Below are positions 55,537 to 64,000 of a DNA stretch of 64,000 nt, in pieces. Each line of letters begins with the position of its first letter. The first letter of the stretch is position 1. This stretch comes from Streptomyces sp. HUAS 15-9. Lineage in GTDB: Bacteria > Actinomycetota > Actinomycetes > Streptomycetales > Streptomycetaceae. Where the stretch lies: contig NZ_CP106798.1 of assembly GCF_025642155.1 (NCBI RefSeq), positions 8,122,001 through 8,186,000 of the forward strand, written 5' to 3'. Position numbers and translations under genes: made by a program. The notes beneath the pieces were generated by a model that saw nothing but the letters and a program-made list of their open reading frames with translations, ran no database searches and had not been told where the DNA came from.

Positions 55537-56709
55537 TCAAGAGGGTGCGGAGGACTGCCCCTTGGAGCGCAGTAGGAGCACCGTGACATCGTCCGTGCAC
55601 TGGCCGGTGGGCCAGGCGCAGTCGATCAGGCCGTCGATGAGGCCCTCCAGGCTGTCGTCGTCGGCGTGTGCGAGGTGCTGGACCAGGCCGTCGGTGACCT
55701 GTGCGGGGTTGGTTCCGGCCCGTTCCACGAGGCCGTCGGTGTGGAGCGTGACGACGGAGCCCGTGGGCAGGGGAGTGGCGGCGAGAGGGTACTGGGCGTG
55801 GGTGTCGATGCCCAGGAGCGGCCCGGGCTCGAAGTCCAGGATGCGGGCCTGGCGTGGTGCGTGGCGCAGGAGGGGAGGTACGTGACCCGCGTTGGCGAGG
55901 GTCAGTTCACCGCGGCGCAGGTCGACCTGGGCGTAGAGACAGGAGACCAGCAGGTCGGAGTCCAGGTCGACCAGCAGTCGGTTGGTGCGGGCCAGGACCT
56001 GGTCAGGTGTGGCTCCGGCGGTCGCGTGGGCGTGAATGGCGGTGCGGACCTGCCCCATGAGGGCGGCTGCCGCGATGCTGTGGCCTTCGACATCGCCGAT
56101 GACGGCCGCGGCGGTGGTGTCGTCCAGGCGCACCAGATCGTAGAAGTCGCCGCCGACCTCGGTCCCGCGGCCGGCCGGCAGATAGCGGGCGGCCACCTCC
56201 AGCCCGGGCAGTGTGGGCAGACTGCCCGGCAGAAGCGCCCGTTGGAGTTCGCGGACGAGGCGGTGCTGGGTGTCGTACAGATGGGCCCGGTCCAGTGCCT
56301 GGGCCATGAGACCGGCCAGTGAGGTGAGGACGGCGCGCTCGTCGGCGGTGAAGGAGTGGGGCTGCTCGTAGGTGAGGATGAAGCAGCCCACGGGTCGTCC
56401 CGTGATGACGAGCGGCAGGAAGGCCCACGCCTTCTTGCCGCTGATCCAGGGTGCCCTGGGGTAGCAGCGGGCCAGGTCGGCGGGGCTCGCGAAGAAGGCG
56501 GCGGTGCCGCTGGCCAGGACCTGGCCCGCGGGAGTGAGATCGGTGTCGAGCGGCAGGGCGTCGAGGCTCTCGACGATGTCGGCCGGGTAGCCGTGATGAC
56601 CTGTGATCTTCAGGCGGCCTGCCTCGGCGACGGACATGACCAGGCCCTGGGCGCCGAAGGCCGGCAGGATCTGCTCGACGGCCAGTGCCGTGACATCGCG
56701 CACGGTCAC
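55537..56709 (-). CDS. GAF-SpoIIE phosphatase, probably lacking its true N-terminus through a frameshift
   Basis: The open part is 390 residues: a GAF domain (about 1-150, VEQILPAFGAQGLVM) and a PP2C/SpoIIE domain from about 165 with TEVGGDFYDLVRL, AVIGDVEGHSIAAA and CTDDVTVLLL. Upstream of GTG 56709 the same frame still encodes convincing GAF-leading sequence (GRLYQLVHLAAALTETV), but reaches a stop at 56878-56880 without any start codon. An ATG at 56822 lies in a different frame. A one-base shift near 56785-56800 would join them. It probably acts on anti-anti-sigma factors. Confidence 0.85.
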   Translation of the reverse strand: MTVRDVTALAVEQILPAFGAQGLVMSVAEAGRLKITGHHGYPADIVESLDALPLDTDLTPAGQVLASGTAAFFASPADLARCYPRAPWISGKKAWAFLPLVITGRPVGCFILTYEQPHSFTADERAVLTSLAGLMAQALDRAHLYDTQHRLVRELQRALLPGSLPTLPGLEVAARYLPAGRGTEVGGDFYDLVRLDDTTAAAVIGDVEGHSIAAAALMGQVRTAIHAHATAGATPDQVLARTNRLLVDLDSDLLVSCLYAQVDLRRGELTLANAGHVPPLLRHAPRQARILDFEPGPLLGIDTHAQYPLAATPLPTGSVVTLHTDGLVERAGTNPAQVTDGLVQHLAHADDDSLEGLIDGLIDCAWPTGQCTDDVTVLLLRSKGQSSAPS

Positions 56710-56924
56710 CGTCTCCGTGAGCGCGGCCGCCAGATGGACGAGTTGGTAGAGCCGACCGGTGGGCGTCGCCGGAGTGCGCTGTGCGGCGGCGGGCGCAGCG
56801 GGGTCCCGGGCGCCGTCGTCATGGCTGGTAAATCCCGCCGCCGGTACCGGCCGGTGTCGTCCAGCGGCCCAGGACGCCTACAGTGCGCCGCCGCCGACTT
56901 CGATCTCTGAACATCCGGGGCGCG

Positions 56925-57146
56925 TCAGGTCTGCTGAGTGCCCCACTGATCCGGCCCGACCTCGCGCCATTCGATCAGAGGTGAATGCGCGACCTCGTCC
57001 GGGTCGATCTCCAGCCCGGCCCGGCGCAGGAACTCAGCGACATCCGGCACGCCGTACGCGAGCCCGAGGATCTCGCCGTCCACGCGCACCCTGCGGCCTC
57101 CGCTCGGCGAGGGCGGTGAGACCACGACGCGAAACTGCCTGGTCAC
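56925..57146 (-). CDS. Small conserved hypothetical protein
   Basis: A 73-residue protein from GTG 57146: TRQFRVVVSPPSPSGGRRVRVDG, then LAYGVPDVAEFLRRAGLEIDPDEV and a tail with EWREVGPDQWG. It looks like a short beta-hairpin plus helical domain seen beside anti-sigma ATPase genes in streptomycetes. The function is unknown. It lies 121 bases downstream of the RsbW-like gene on the same strand. Confidence 0.65.
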   Translation of the reverse strand: MTRQFRVVVSPPSPSGGRRVRVDGEILGLAYGVPDVAEFLRRAGLEIDPDEVAHSPLIEWREVGPDQWGTQQT

Positions 57147-57267
57147 ATCACCAGCATCGGCCGGTTGGTCCGGACGCGCATCCGGCAGGGCGTCGCTCTC
57201 GACGATCGGGTCGCGGGCAGGGGCCCCGAGTCTCGGCGGACCGTGCGCACACGGCTCGACAGAAGCG

Positions 57268-57693
57268 TCAGGCAGCCACCAGGTCCGCCCACCGGGTGAC
57301 CCCGTCGCAGTGGATGCGCATGCCGTGCCGAGCGGACAGTACGTGGACGATCTGCTGGCCCCGGCCGTGCTCGTCCGGGTCGATTCCGTCGGGCGACTGC
57401 CCCGCCGCCAGCGCGGGCCCGGCGTCGGAGACCTCCACACGCAGGGTCCTGAGTCCGCCACGCAGGCCCCATGACAGCCGCAGCTCCGCCGGCGGCAGAG
57501 CGTGGACGAGCGCGTTGGTGAGCAACTCCGTCACCACCAGAATCGTGTCGTCGACGATCTCCGGAGATACGTTCCAGGCGGCCAGGACCGCCCTCACACG
57601 TCGGCGCACGGCCGAGACGGCTCCGGCGACGGGCGGCAACGCAAAGACGTGTTCGACTACCCCCCGAGGCCTGATTTCGAGCTGTACCGCCAT
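57268..57693 (-). CDS. RsbW-like anti-sigma factor ATPase
   Basis: A 141-residue GHKL (histidine-kinase-like) ATPase. VVTELLTNALVHA is the N-box, VEVSDAGPAL is the G1 box, and HGRGQQIVHVLS is the G2 region. Such proteins bind or phosphorylate anti-anti-sigma factors, the opposite reaction to the SpoIIE phosphatases, so it may work with the GAF-SpoIIE protein upstream. ATG 57693 has GGAGGAG before it. Confidence 0.9.
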   Translation of the reverse strand: MAVQLEIRPRGVVEHVFALPPVAGAVSAVRRRVRAVLAAWNVSPEIVDDTILVVTELLTNALVHALPPAELRLSWGLRGGLRTLRVEVSDAGPALAAGQSPDGIDPDEHGRGQQIVHVLSARHGMRIHCDGVTRWADLVAA

Positions 57694-57880
57694 GTGCTCT
57701 CCTCCGGTGAGCGCTGCCGGCGGGTCGCCGGGGCTCAGTGCGCTTCCTCGCACGGTAGGCAGACGCGCGGAGCCGGTCAATGAACGGTGGTCGGCATTGT
57801 CGAACGGTGGCTCCCACCTGGTACGAAGCCGATGAGCTGCACGTAAGGCGGTCCCTCCACGGGCGTATTAGGCTCGTTTC

Positions 57881-58648
57881 ATGGCCGGCCCAGTCCAGTC
57901 GATCGAACGGGCGGCGGCAATTCTGCGGCTGCTCGCTGGTGGGCCCCGTCGGCTCGGGCTCGGCGAGGTGGCGGCCTCGCTCGGGCTGGCGAAGGGCACC
58001 GCTCACGGCATTCTGCGCACGCTCCAGCACGTGGATTTCGTCGAGCAGGACGCGGCGACGGGAAAGTACCAGCTCGGGGCCGCGCTGCTGCATCTCGGCA
58101 CCAGTTACCTGGACGTCAACGAGCTGCGGTCGCGCTCCATCAACTGGGCCGACGCCCTGGCCGCCCGCAGCGGGGAGGCCGTCCGCCTGGGCACCCCCCT
58201 GGAGGGCAGGGTCCTGGTCGTCCACCATGTCTTCCGGCCGGACGACACGCTGCAGACCCTGGACGTGGGCGCGCTGCTGCCGCTGCACGCCTCCTCGCTC
58301 GGCAAGGTTCTGCTGGCCTTCGGGACCGCCCCCCTGGAGTCGGTGCTCGAATTCGGTCTCGAGACCTACACACGGCACACGATCGTCGACCCGGAGCAGC
58401 TCTCCCGGGCGCTCGCCGAGATCCGGGAACTCGGCTGGGCCGCCGAGGTCCAGGAAATGAGCATGGGCGAGGCCGGCGTCGCCTCACCGATCCGAGGGCA
58501 CGGAGGTCTCGTCGTGGGCGCCATCGGACTGTCCGGCCCGGTCGAGCGGATCTGCGACAGCCAGGGCCGTCCCCTCCCGAACCTGATCACCCTGCTCCGT
58601 GAGGCCGCACGGGCGATCTCCAGAGACCTGGGCGCAGCTCGCTGGTAG
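57881..58648 (+). CDS. IclR-family regulator of glycerol use (GylR-like)
   Basis: A 255-residue protein with an N-terminal winged helix ([34 protein letters not shown]) and a C-terminal IclR effector domain ([22 protein letters not shown], then [10 protein letters not shown]). It resembles GylR, the glycerol-operon repressor of Streptomyces. It lies 38 bases upstream of glycerol kinase on the same strand, so it probably regulates that gene and itself. Confidence 0.9.
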   Translation: MAGPVQSIERAAAILRLLAGGPRRLGLGEVAASLGLAKGTAHGILRTLQHVDFVEQDAATGKYQLGAALLHLGTSYLDVNELRSRSINWADALAARSGEAVRLGTPLEGRVLVVHHVFRPDDTLQTLDVGALLPLHASSLGKVLLAFGTAPLESVLEFGLETYTRHTIVDPEQLSRALAEIRELGWAAEVQEMSMGEAGVASPIRGHGGLVVGAIGLSGPVERICDSQGRPLPNLITLLREAARAISRDLGAARW

Positions 58649-58686
58649 CCACCGCCTCTTCGACACATCGGAAGGCAGAGCTGATC

Positions 58687-60201
58687 ATGGTTGAACGGTA
58701 TGTAATGTCCATCGATCAGGGCACCACCTCCACTCGATGCATTCTGTTCGACCAGCAGGGGCGGCTGGTGACGGTCGCGCAGCGTGAGCACCAGCAGCAC
58801 TTCCCCAAGCCCGGATGGGTCGAGCACGACGCCCTGGAGATCTGGCGCAATCTGCAGCGCATCGTGCCCGAGGCCCTGTCCGGCACCGGAATGGGAGCGA
58901 AGGACGTCGCCTCGATCGGCATCGCCAACCAGCGGGAGACGACGGTGCTCTGGGACCGGCGCACGGGTGCACCGTTGGACAGGGCCATCGTCTGGCAGGA
59001 CGTCCGCACGGCACCGCTCGTCGAGGAACTCGGCCGGCGCCCCGGCGAGGAGTTCTTCGTGGAGCGCTGCGGTCTGCCCCCCTCGACCTACTTTTCCGCA
59101 CTGCGGCTCCGCTGGCTGTTCGACCACGTCGACGGGCTCGAACAGCGTGCCAGGGACGGCGAGGTGCTCTTCGGCACGATGGAGACCTGGCTCATCTGGA
59201 ACCTCACCGGGGGAACGGAGGGCGGACTGCACATCACCGACCCCACCAACGCCAGCCGCACCATGCTGATGAACATCCGTACGCTCACCTGGGACGAGGA
59301 ACTGCTGGAGTTCTTCCGGGTGCCCCGCGCGATGCTGCCCGAGATCCGGTCGTCCGCCGAACGCTACGGCGCTGCCCGCCTGGTGCTCCCGGGCGTTCCC
59401 ATCACCGCCGCCCTCGGCGACCAGCAGGCCGCCCTGTTCGGCCAGACGTGCTTCTCCCCGGGAGAGGTGAAGTGCACCTACGGCACCGGCAGCTTCCTGC
59501 TGCTCAACACCGGTACCGATGTCGTGCGGTCCCGCAACGGGCTCCTCACGACGGTGGGTTACAAGATCGGAGACCAGGCCCCCGTCTACGCCTTGGAGGG
59601 CTCGATCGCCGTCACCGGCTCGCTGGTCCAGTGGTTCCGGGACCGCCTGGGCCTGATCAGCAGCGCCCCGGAGATCGAGACCCTCGCACGCACGGTCGAG
59701 GACAACGGCGGCTGCTACATCGTCCCCGCGTTCTCCGGCCTGTTCGCACCTCACTGGCGCAGCGACGCGCGCGGTGTCATCGTCGGCCTCACGTCGTACA
59801 TCACCAGGGGACACCTGGCCCGAGCCGTCCTGGAGGCGACCGGCTGGCAGACCCGGGAGGTCGTCGACGCCATGAACGCCGACTTCTCGGTCCCCCTCAA
59901 GCAGCTCAAGGTGGACGGCGGCATGACGGCGGACAACCTGCTCATGCAGTTCGTCGCCGACGTCCTCGACGTGCCCGTGGTGCGGCCCATGGTCGCCGAA
60001 ACGGTCTCCCTCGGCGCCGCCTACGCCGCCGGGCTGGCCGCCGGCTACTGGTCGGACCTCGAGGTCCTGCGCCGCCACTGGCACCGGGCCGCCCAGTGGC
60101 TGCCGGACATGGACCCCGAGCGCAGGGAACGGGAGTACGCGGACTGGAAGCGGGCCGTCGAGCGCTCGCTGGGCTGGGTCAGATCCTCGGAGTCGCCTTG
60201 A
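58687..60201 (+). CDS. glpK: Glycerol kinase
   Basis: A 504-residue FGGY-family kinase of standard length. [15 protein letters not shown] is the phosphate 1 motif, [14 protein letters not shown] follows, [13 protein letters not shown] is the adenosine-side motif and [12 protein letters not shown] the phosphate 2 region. It converts glycerol plus ATP to glycerol 3-phosphate. In typical gyl operons glpF precedes it and glpD follows. Neither is here; a terminator and a convergent gene follow, so this is a reduced glycerol module. Confidence 0.95.
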   Translation: MVERYVMSIDQGTTSTRCILFDQQGRLVTVAQREHQQHFPKPGWVEHDALEIWRNLQRIVPEALSGTGMGAKDVASIGIANQRETTVLWDRRTGAPLDRAIVWQDVRTAPLVEELGRRPGEEFFVERCGLPPSTYFSALRLRWLFDHVDGLEQRARDGEVLFGTMETWLIWNLTGGTEGGLHITDPTNASRTMLMNIRTLTWDEELLEFFRVPRAMLPEIRSSAERYGAARLVLPGVPITAALGDQQAALFGQTCFSPGEVKCTYGTGSFLLLNTGTDVVRSRNGLLTTVGYKIGDQAPVYALEGSIAVTGSLVQWFRDRLGLISSAPEIETLARTVEDNGGCYIVPAFSGLFAPHWRSDARGVIVGLTSYITRGHLARAVLEATGWQTREVVDAMNADFSVPLKQLKVDGGMTADNLLMQFVADVLDVPVVRPMVAETVSLGAAYAAGLAAGYWSDLEVLRRHWHRAAQWLPDMDPERREREYADWKRAVERSLGWVRSSESP

Positions 60202-60225
60202 CCGGGGAACTCCGGTCCGCCGGAG

Positions 60226-60268
60226 GCCCGTACACCTGGAGTCGCTTGCGTCCTACAGGTGTACGGGC
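60226..60268. terminator. Bidirectional terminator between glpK and the sphingomyelinase-like gene
   Basis: GCCCGTACACCTG (60226-60238) and CAGGTGTACGGGC (60256-60268) form a perfect 13-bp stem with a 17-base loop. It lies between two convergent genes and should stop transcription from both. Confidence 0.88.
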
Positions 60269-60304
60269 TCTGCCGACCGGCCGGCATGGGGCCGGCACCC
60301 GGTG

Positions 60305-61642
60305 TCAGCGCTTGGTGTAGATGAAGCCGACCTTGTCGAGCTCGTCGCCCGAACGTCCGTGGAAGCCGGCGATCTGCCAGCCGGACGGTGCCGTACGGGT
60401 CACGCAGTCCGAGGTGGTCGTACCGCCTGCGAGGGTGCGGCCCAGGTTGGTGGTGAACCTGGCGTAGAAGATCCGGGTGTGACTGTCCTTCACGCCTTCG
60501 CACAGGTAGGCGGTCGTCACATATTCGCCGCTGCCCAGAGTCAGTGAGGACGCCGTGCCGCCGGTTCCGCCATGGGTGAGTGTGGTGCCGTTGCTCAGGG
60601 TGAGGCCCACCTGGTCGACCCGGGACCCGGAGCGCAGCGAGACGGTGGTGGCGCGGGCGCCTGCGGGGACCTTGTCGATGTCCTGGTAGTGGTCGCCGTG
60701 CGGACCGCCGAACTGGTCGCTGAGCTGGAAGTCCGGGTTCTGCGACCAGGAGAAGCCGACCGTGACCGGGTCGTGGTCCGAGAGCATGAGCCCGTCGGAG
60801 GTCAGGAACTTGGCGTGCTCGTTGTCGTACGAGGTGGCGTTCAGCGTGACGAGCCTGCTTCCGCGGTACAGGACCTTGTCCACGACCTCGCAGGTGTTCG
60901 GCACGGTGGCCCCCGTCTGGTCGCAGACCAGCGCGTCACTGCCCTTGGCCGGCGGTGTGCCGCCGCGGATCAGCCGTACCCAGGCGTCGGTCAGCCCGTT
61001 GGCCGCGGCGAACTCGGCGATGGTGTCGCCGGTGCGGGTGTAGCGGGTGTTGGTGTCGCCCATCACCACGACCGCGTTGCCCGCCGAGTGCGACTGGATG
61101 AACGACGTGAGCTGGTTCAGGTTGTCCGCGCGCGAGGCCAGGTCACCATCGTTCGTGCCCGCGTTGGTGTGCAGGTTGTAGAAGTCGACGTACACGCCCT
61201 CGGCGAGGCGTTCACGCATGAAGGTGAACCCCTTCGGCGTGAGGCAGTCGCCGGAGTCGAGCTGGCAGGAGTTCCACTTCACGCGCTCGAAGTCGTCAGT
61301 GTCCCAGGCGTAGTCGGAGACGGTGTTGAGCCCACTGCCGATGCCCGCGCCGCCGCTGGTGGCGGTGCGGTAGGGGTGGGTGTCCGTGGAGTACAGGTAC
61401 GCGTGGTAGTTGAAGTCCTCCTGGACGTTGACGATGTCGTACGGTGCGATGCGGCGGCCGATCTCCGTCGTGCTGGTGTCGCGCGGTGTCGACGCGCTGG
61501 ACAGGGATTCCGGAAGGCCGGCGACGTTGTACGTGAGCACGCTGAACGTGCCCGAGCCGGCAGCCGCGGCCGGCGTGGCCGCCGCCGTTAGCCCGCCGAG
61601 GGCGGTGACCGCGGCCGCCAGAGAGGCGACGAGTCTGCGCAT
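60305..61642 (-). CDS. Secreted sphingomyelinase/EEP-type phosphodiesterase with jacalin-like C-terminal domain
   Basis: A 445-residue exported protein; the signal peptide ends near AAAAGS. Residues 35-310 form an endonuclease/exonuclease/phosphatase fold: FSVLTYNVAGLPES, VNVQEDF (metal Glu), VMGDTNTRY and LSDHDPVTVGF with the catalytic Asp-His pair. In secreted Streptomyces proteins this fold often hydrolyses sphingomyelin or related lipids. Residues 315-445 (QFGGPHGDHYQDIDKVP) resemble a jacalin-like lectin domain that could bind glycans. ATG 61642 follows TAGGAGA. Confidence 0.88.
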   Translation of the reverse strand: MRRLVASLAAAVTALGGLTAAATPAAAAGSGTFSVLTYNVAGLPESLSSASTPRDTSTTEIGRRIAPYDIVNVQEDFNYHAYLYSTDTHPYRTATSGGAGIGSGLNTVSDYAWDTDDFERVKWNSCQLDSGDCLTPKGFTFMRERLAEGVYVDFYNLHTNAGTNDGDLASRADNLNQLTSFIQSHSAGNAVVVMGDTNTRYTRTGDTIAEFAAANGLTDAWVRLIRGGTPPAKGSDALVCDQTGATVPNTCEVVDKVLYRGSRLVTLNATSYDNEHAKFLTSDGLMLSDHDPVTVGFSWSQNPDFQLSDQFGGPHGDHYQDIDKVPAGARATTVSLRSGSRVDQVGLTLSNGTTLTHGGTGGTASSLTLGSGEYVTTAYLCEGVKDSHTRIFYARFTTNLGRTLAGGTTTSDCVTRTAPSGWQIAGFHGRSGDELDKVGFIYTKR

Positions 61643-61678
61643 GGGGGTTCTCCTACGGGGAGGTGGACCGATCCGGGG

Positions 61679-61710
61679 TGGAACCGATTGGAGTGTGAGC
61701 ATGTCAAAAC
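61679..61710 (-). promoter_or_regulatory. Candidate promoter of the sphingomyelinase-like gene
   Basis: On the minus strand TTGACA (61707-61702) is a perfect -35 hexamer within GTTTTGACATG. A weak -10 would follow 17 bases later. A similar TTTTGACAT stretch lies upstream of the secreted M1 peptidase at 18.25 kb, so this may be a shared promoter type of secreted enzymes. Confidence 0.35.
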
Positions 61711-61873
61711 CTAGCGGCAAACGCTTTCTGCGCACCCTCTTCGCGTCCGTCCGATCGGGGAATTCCATGTGACGAGGAGTGGATCAACTACCGTTTGGGG
61801 GCGGTTGGTTCAGCTATAGGCGTCTGGAAAGGGCTTGTACAAGCGGCCACTTGCGGAAGCCGGCGCTTGCCCG

Positions 61874-63250
61874 CTATCGGCCCCGCCGGCGCTTCGGGAG
61901 GGCCGTCCGTCCCACCGTCGCCGCCAGTTTGCGCAGCCGCCGCCACTCCAGGGGCGGTGTGACCGCGGGGACGCCGGGCCGGGTGCGGGGGACTCGGACC
62001 CGCAGGGCGCCGGGCCGGATGCGGCAGTCGACAGGTGTGGGCAGCACCAGGGCCTCGCCGTCCACGCCGGCCTCGACATCCCCTTTGTCGCAGTCGACGA
62101 CGACCTGCCGGGCGGTGACCGCGGTGAGCCCCTCGGCATTGCGTCCGCGCAGCAGTCCGGCAGCCTGGGCGGCGCTCTCCACCTTGACGCCGAGCACCCC
62201 GAGCACGCCCAGGTCCATCCGCTCCCGATAGCCGAGGCCCGCCACGTCGTCCATGCGGTAGGGGTTGTTGCTGACCAGGACGGCCTGGGGCGTGTCGATG
62301 ACGAGGTCGGGGCCGCCGGTGCCCGCGACGCGCGCGGTGAGCCGCGGCCCACGCTCGTGGGTGAGCAGTTCGGGCAGCAGATCCAGGGTCGTGCGCACCT
62401 TGTCGTCCCGGTACGCGGGGCTCTGCACGACCGCCGCGTACGCCCCGAACGACGCGTTGTTCACGAAGGGGTGGTCGCCCGCGAAGCCGAGGTCGACCCG
62501 GACCTCGACCCCGTCGCGAAGCGCGTCCAGGCATCCCGAGGGGTCGGCGCGATCGAGCCCGAGGTCCATGGCGAAGTGGTTGCGGGTTCCGGCGGAGATC
62601 ACCAGGAACGGTACGTCGTGCTCCGCCGCGACGGCCGCGACCCGCGCCTGCGTCCCGTCCCCGCCCGCGACTCCGAGCAGATCGGCGCCTTCCGCGAGGG
62701 CGGCACGGGCCAGCGCGACGACGTCTTCGGGCCCGTCCGCCCGGCCGGAGCCGAGCAGATGCACACGGGCTCCGAGCTCCTCGGCCTTCGCCTTCAGCCC
62801 GAACCGCTCGACCTTCCCGCCCCCGGACCTCGGGTTCATGATCAGATACGGCCGTGCGGGAGGCGGCGTCTCGTACTCGACGACCCGTACGACATGCGAC
62901 CGCGTGCCGCTGAGCGCGACCTGCCCGGTCCATACGGCCAGTACCCACAGGGCCAGCAGCAGGACGGGCAACCACAGCAGCCGCGCCACGGCGAAGAGCG
63001 CGATCGCGGTGGCGGGCGCGGCGACCGCGAGCACTCCGGCGGCGGCCCTGCGCCAACCCCGCCGGGTGAGCGTCCACCACAGTGCCGCCAGACTCACGGC
63101 GATCGACAGGCCCCCGACCAGCACGAGCACCACCCCGGCGGAGGACGCGGTACCGAGCGGTGCGAGCAGGGCCAGCCCGGCGAACGTCAACGACGCGCGC
63201 GCCGCCCACCGTTGCCGCGCGTGCGCCCGCTCGTCCAGCCCCGAGCCCAT
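61874..63250 (-). CDS. Membrane lipid kinase (diacylglycerol kinase family)
   Basis: About 458 residues. Three or four transmembrane helices occupy residues 15-110. The catalytic domain begins with YLIMNPRSGGGKVERFGL and continues with GVAGGDGTQARVAAVAAEH (the GGDGT nucleotide loop) and SAGTRNHFAMDLGLDR, typical of the DAGK/YegS family. It phosphorylates a lipid such as diacylglycerol with ATP. The fused membrane part anchors it near its substrate. The start could be ATG 63250 or GTG 63289; 63250 is used. Confidence 0.85.
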   Translation of the reverse strand: MGSGLDERAHARQRWAARASLTFAGLALLAPLGTASSAGVVLVLVGGLSIAVSLAALWWTLTRRGWRRAAAGVLAVAAPATAIALFAVARLLWLPVLLLALWVLAVWTGQVALSGTRSHVVRVVEYETPPPARPYLIMNPRSGGGKVERFGLKAKAEELGARVHLLGSGRADGPEDVVALARAALAEGADLLGVAGGDGTQARVAAVAAEHDVPFLVISAGTRNHFAMDLGLDRADPSGCLDALRDGVEVRVDLGFAGDHPFVNNASFGAYAAVVQSPAYRDDKVRTTLDLLPELLTHERGPRLTARVAGTGGPDLVIDTPQAVLVSNNPYRMDDVAGLGYRERMDLGVLGVLGVKVESAAQAAGLLRGRNAEGLTAVTARQVVVDCDKGDVEAGVDGEALVLPTPVDCRIRPGALRVRVPRTRPGVPAVTPPLEWRRLRKLAATVGRTALPKRRRGR

Positions 63251-63314
63251 ACGTGGACCGCCTCCAGAACCCGCGCCCTTGTCCTCCACGTCCTGCTCCG
63301 CCTTTCCGGTGAGT

Positions 63315-63680
63315 TCAGGAGTCGGCGTCCTCGTCGCGCTCGTTCCGTGCCACGCGTTCGAAGTCCTCCCAGGCCTGCCGCTGGATCTCCTCGCCGTCCG
63401 CGAGCAGCTCCTCCAGGGGCGCTGCCTCGCCGGCCGGCGGAGTGAGTGCCTGCGTGAGTGTGTCGTAGAGGTACGCGCAGGCGTCGGTCTCGGTGGCGAA
63501 TCGCCGTACGACACTGTCCTGGGAACGCTCGCTCAGGCCGACGGTCCAGGCGTCCGCCGTACGACGCAGAAAGTAATGGGCGTCGGGCCGGGCCGGTGGG
63601 GCGGGGACACCGGCAATCTCGTAGAACGCCTCGGGAACGCCCGCCTCGCGGAGTCTTTCGACGAGTTCTGCTCTGTCCAT
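63315..63680 (-). CDS. Putative immunity protein next to a TNT-type toxin
   Basis: A 121-residue acidic protein (MDRAELVERLREAGVPEAFYEIAG, later RRTADAWTVGLSERSQDSVVRRF, acidic end ERDEDADS). It starts 77 bases after the stop of the TNT-domain gene on the same strand, the usual toxin-immunity order. I do not recognise the family; the immunity role is inferred only from position, size and acidity. Confidence 0.6.
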   Translation of the reverse strand: MDRAELVERLREAGVPEAFYEIAGVPAPPARPDAHYFLRRTADAWTVGLSERSQDSVVRRFATETDACAYLYDTLTQALTPPAGEAAPLEELLADGEEIQRQAWEDFERVARNERDEDADS

Positions 63681-63757
63681 CGGGTCGGCCGGTCCTGTCC
63701 GTGGTCCCCTGGTGGTCTCCGGCTCCGCCGCCCGAGACCACCCAGGTTCTGCCGGGG

Positions 63758-64000
63758 TCAGGTTACCGGCAGCTCTTCCAGGTCCTTCGACACGACGAGC
63801 TGGGGGATCGGCTTGTCCGTCAGATACTGGAGCCCCAGGCCGGGCTGGCCGAACCAGGGCCTGATCGGGCCCGCGTGCACGGTGAACGACTTGAGGACCC
63901 GGTAGAGGTGATAGCCGTAGGGGTGCGCGGGGTCGAAGGTGTCGAGGTTGCTCGGCGGAATCGCGCGCTTGCCGTACGGCGTGCCCGCGGGGGCGAGGAA
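63758..64000 (-). CDS. C-terminal TNT-type NAD+ glycohydrolase toxin domain (partial)
   Basis: The last 80 residues of a gene entering from the right edge. FLAPAGTPYGKRAIPPSNLD, FDPAHPYGYHLYRVLKSFTV and PIRPWFGQPGLGLQYLT match the C-terminal half of the TNT domain (tuberculosis necrotizing toxin, which hydrolyses NAD+). In actinobacteria the domain usually ends large secreted proteins. The upstream part, which would show the delivery route, is outside the window. Confidence 0.82.
   Translation of the reverse strand, partial: FLAPAGTPYGKRAIPPSNLDTFDPAHPYGYHLYRVLKSFTVHAGPIRPWFGQPGLGLQYLTDKPIPQLVVSKDLEELPVT

Overview
The window is high-GC actinobacterial chromosome, almost certainly Streptomyces. 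The evidence is strong third-position G/C, frequent GTG/TTG starts with GGAG-type ribosome sites, very rare TTA codons, many Tat/Sec-secreted hydrolases, several SpoIIE-type phosphatases, an ECF sigma factor, sortase-type surface proteins and a csnA-type chitosanase. I see no rRNA, tRNA, CRISPR array or intact mobile element. One degraded IS5-type transposase tail lies near 47.7 kb.

Layout. 0-13.5 kb: mixed housekeeping and secreted functions (lipoprotein fragment, NUDIX hydrolase, GH25 lysozyme, a YraQ-type permease with its TIGR03943 partner, a BlaI-type repressor, TerB, a WGR/beta-propeller protein, a methyltransferase, an FGE-like protein, a peptidoglycan amidase and an M1 aminopeptidase). 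13.7-21.6 kb: signalling and surface functions (PAS-GAF-SpoIIE phosphatase, small sortase-type surface protein, class F sortase, ECF sigma factor with membrane partner, secreted M1 peptidase with a carbohydrate-binding-like domain, membrane SpoIIE phosphatase). 21.9-30.9 kb: a five-gene biosynthetic operon, the most interesting region. It encodes a Pls-type membrane protein (carrier domain plus three membrane-embedded acyltransferase-like domains, no adenylation domain), a partial C-A-T-TE NRPS, an Fe(II)/2-oxoglutarate oxygenase, and SbnB/SbnA-type enzymes that make L-2,3-diaminopropionate (Dap). Together they suggest a Dap-based polymer or isopeptide. 30.9-34.9 kb: a three-gene set of a MoxR ATPase, a VWA/HExxH protein and an unknown protein.

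35-47.6 kb: DUF899 protein, GlxA-type regulator, Ser/Thr kinase, GH5 glycosidase, NAD kinase, two small proteins, a class A beta-lactamase with a TTA codon, an SGNH esterase, a GH46 chitosanase under a CsnR-like palindrome, and an acyltransferase-3 membrane protein. 47.8-57.7 kb: an HTH-coiled coil-receiver regulator overlapping a TTA-containing small membrane protein, a second Ser/Thr kinase, a nucleotidyltransferase, ArsR, Roadblock, an SCP2-like protein, an LAETG surface protein, a GAF-SpoIIE phosphatase and an RsbW-type anti-sigma ATPase. 57.9-64 kb: gylR-like regulator plus glycerol kinase (no glpF or glpD), a sphingomyelinase-like enzyme with a jacalin-like tail, a lipid kinase and, at the edge, the C-terminus of a TNT-type NAD+ glycohydrolase toxin followed by a putative immunity gene.

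Four genes (sortase, ECF partner, LAETG protein, GAF-SpoIIE phosphatase) make sense only if a one-base frameshift is assumed in a GC-rich stretch. Indel errors in the assembly are the simplest explanation, but three of the four encode cell-surface functions, so the sites deserve checking.
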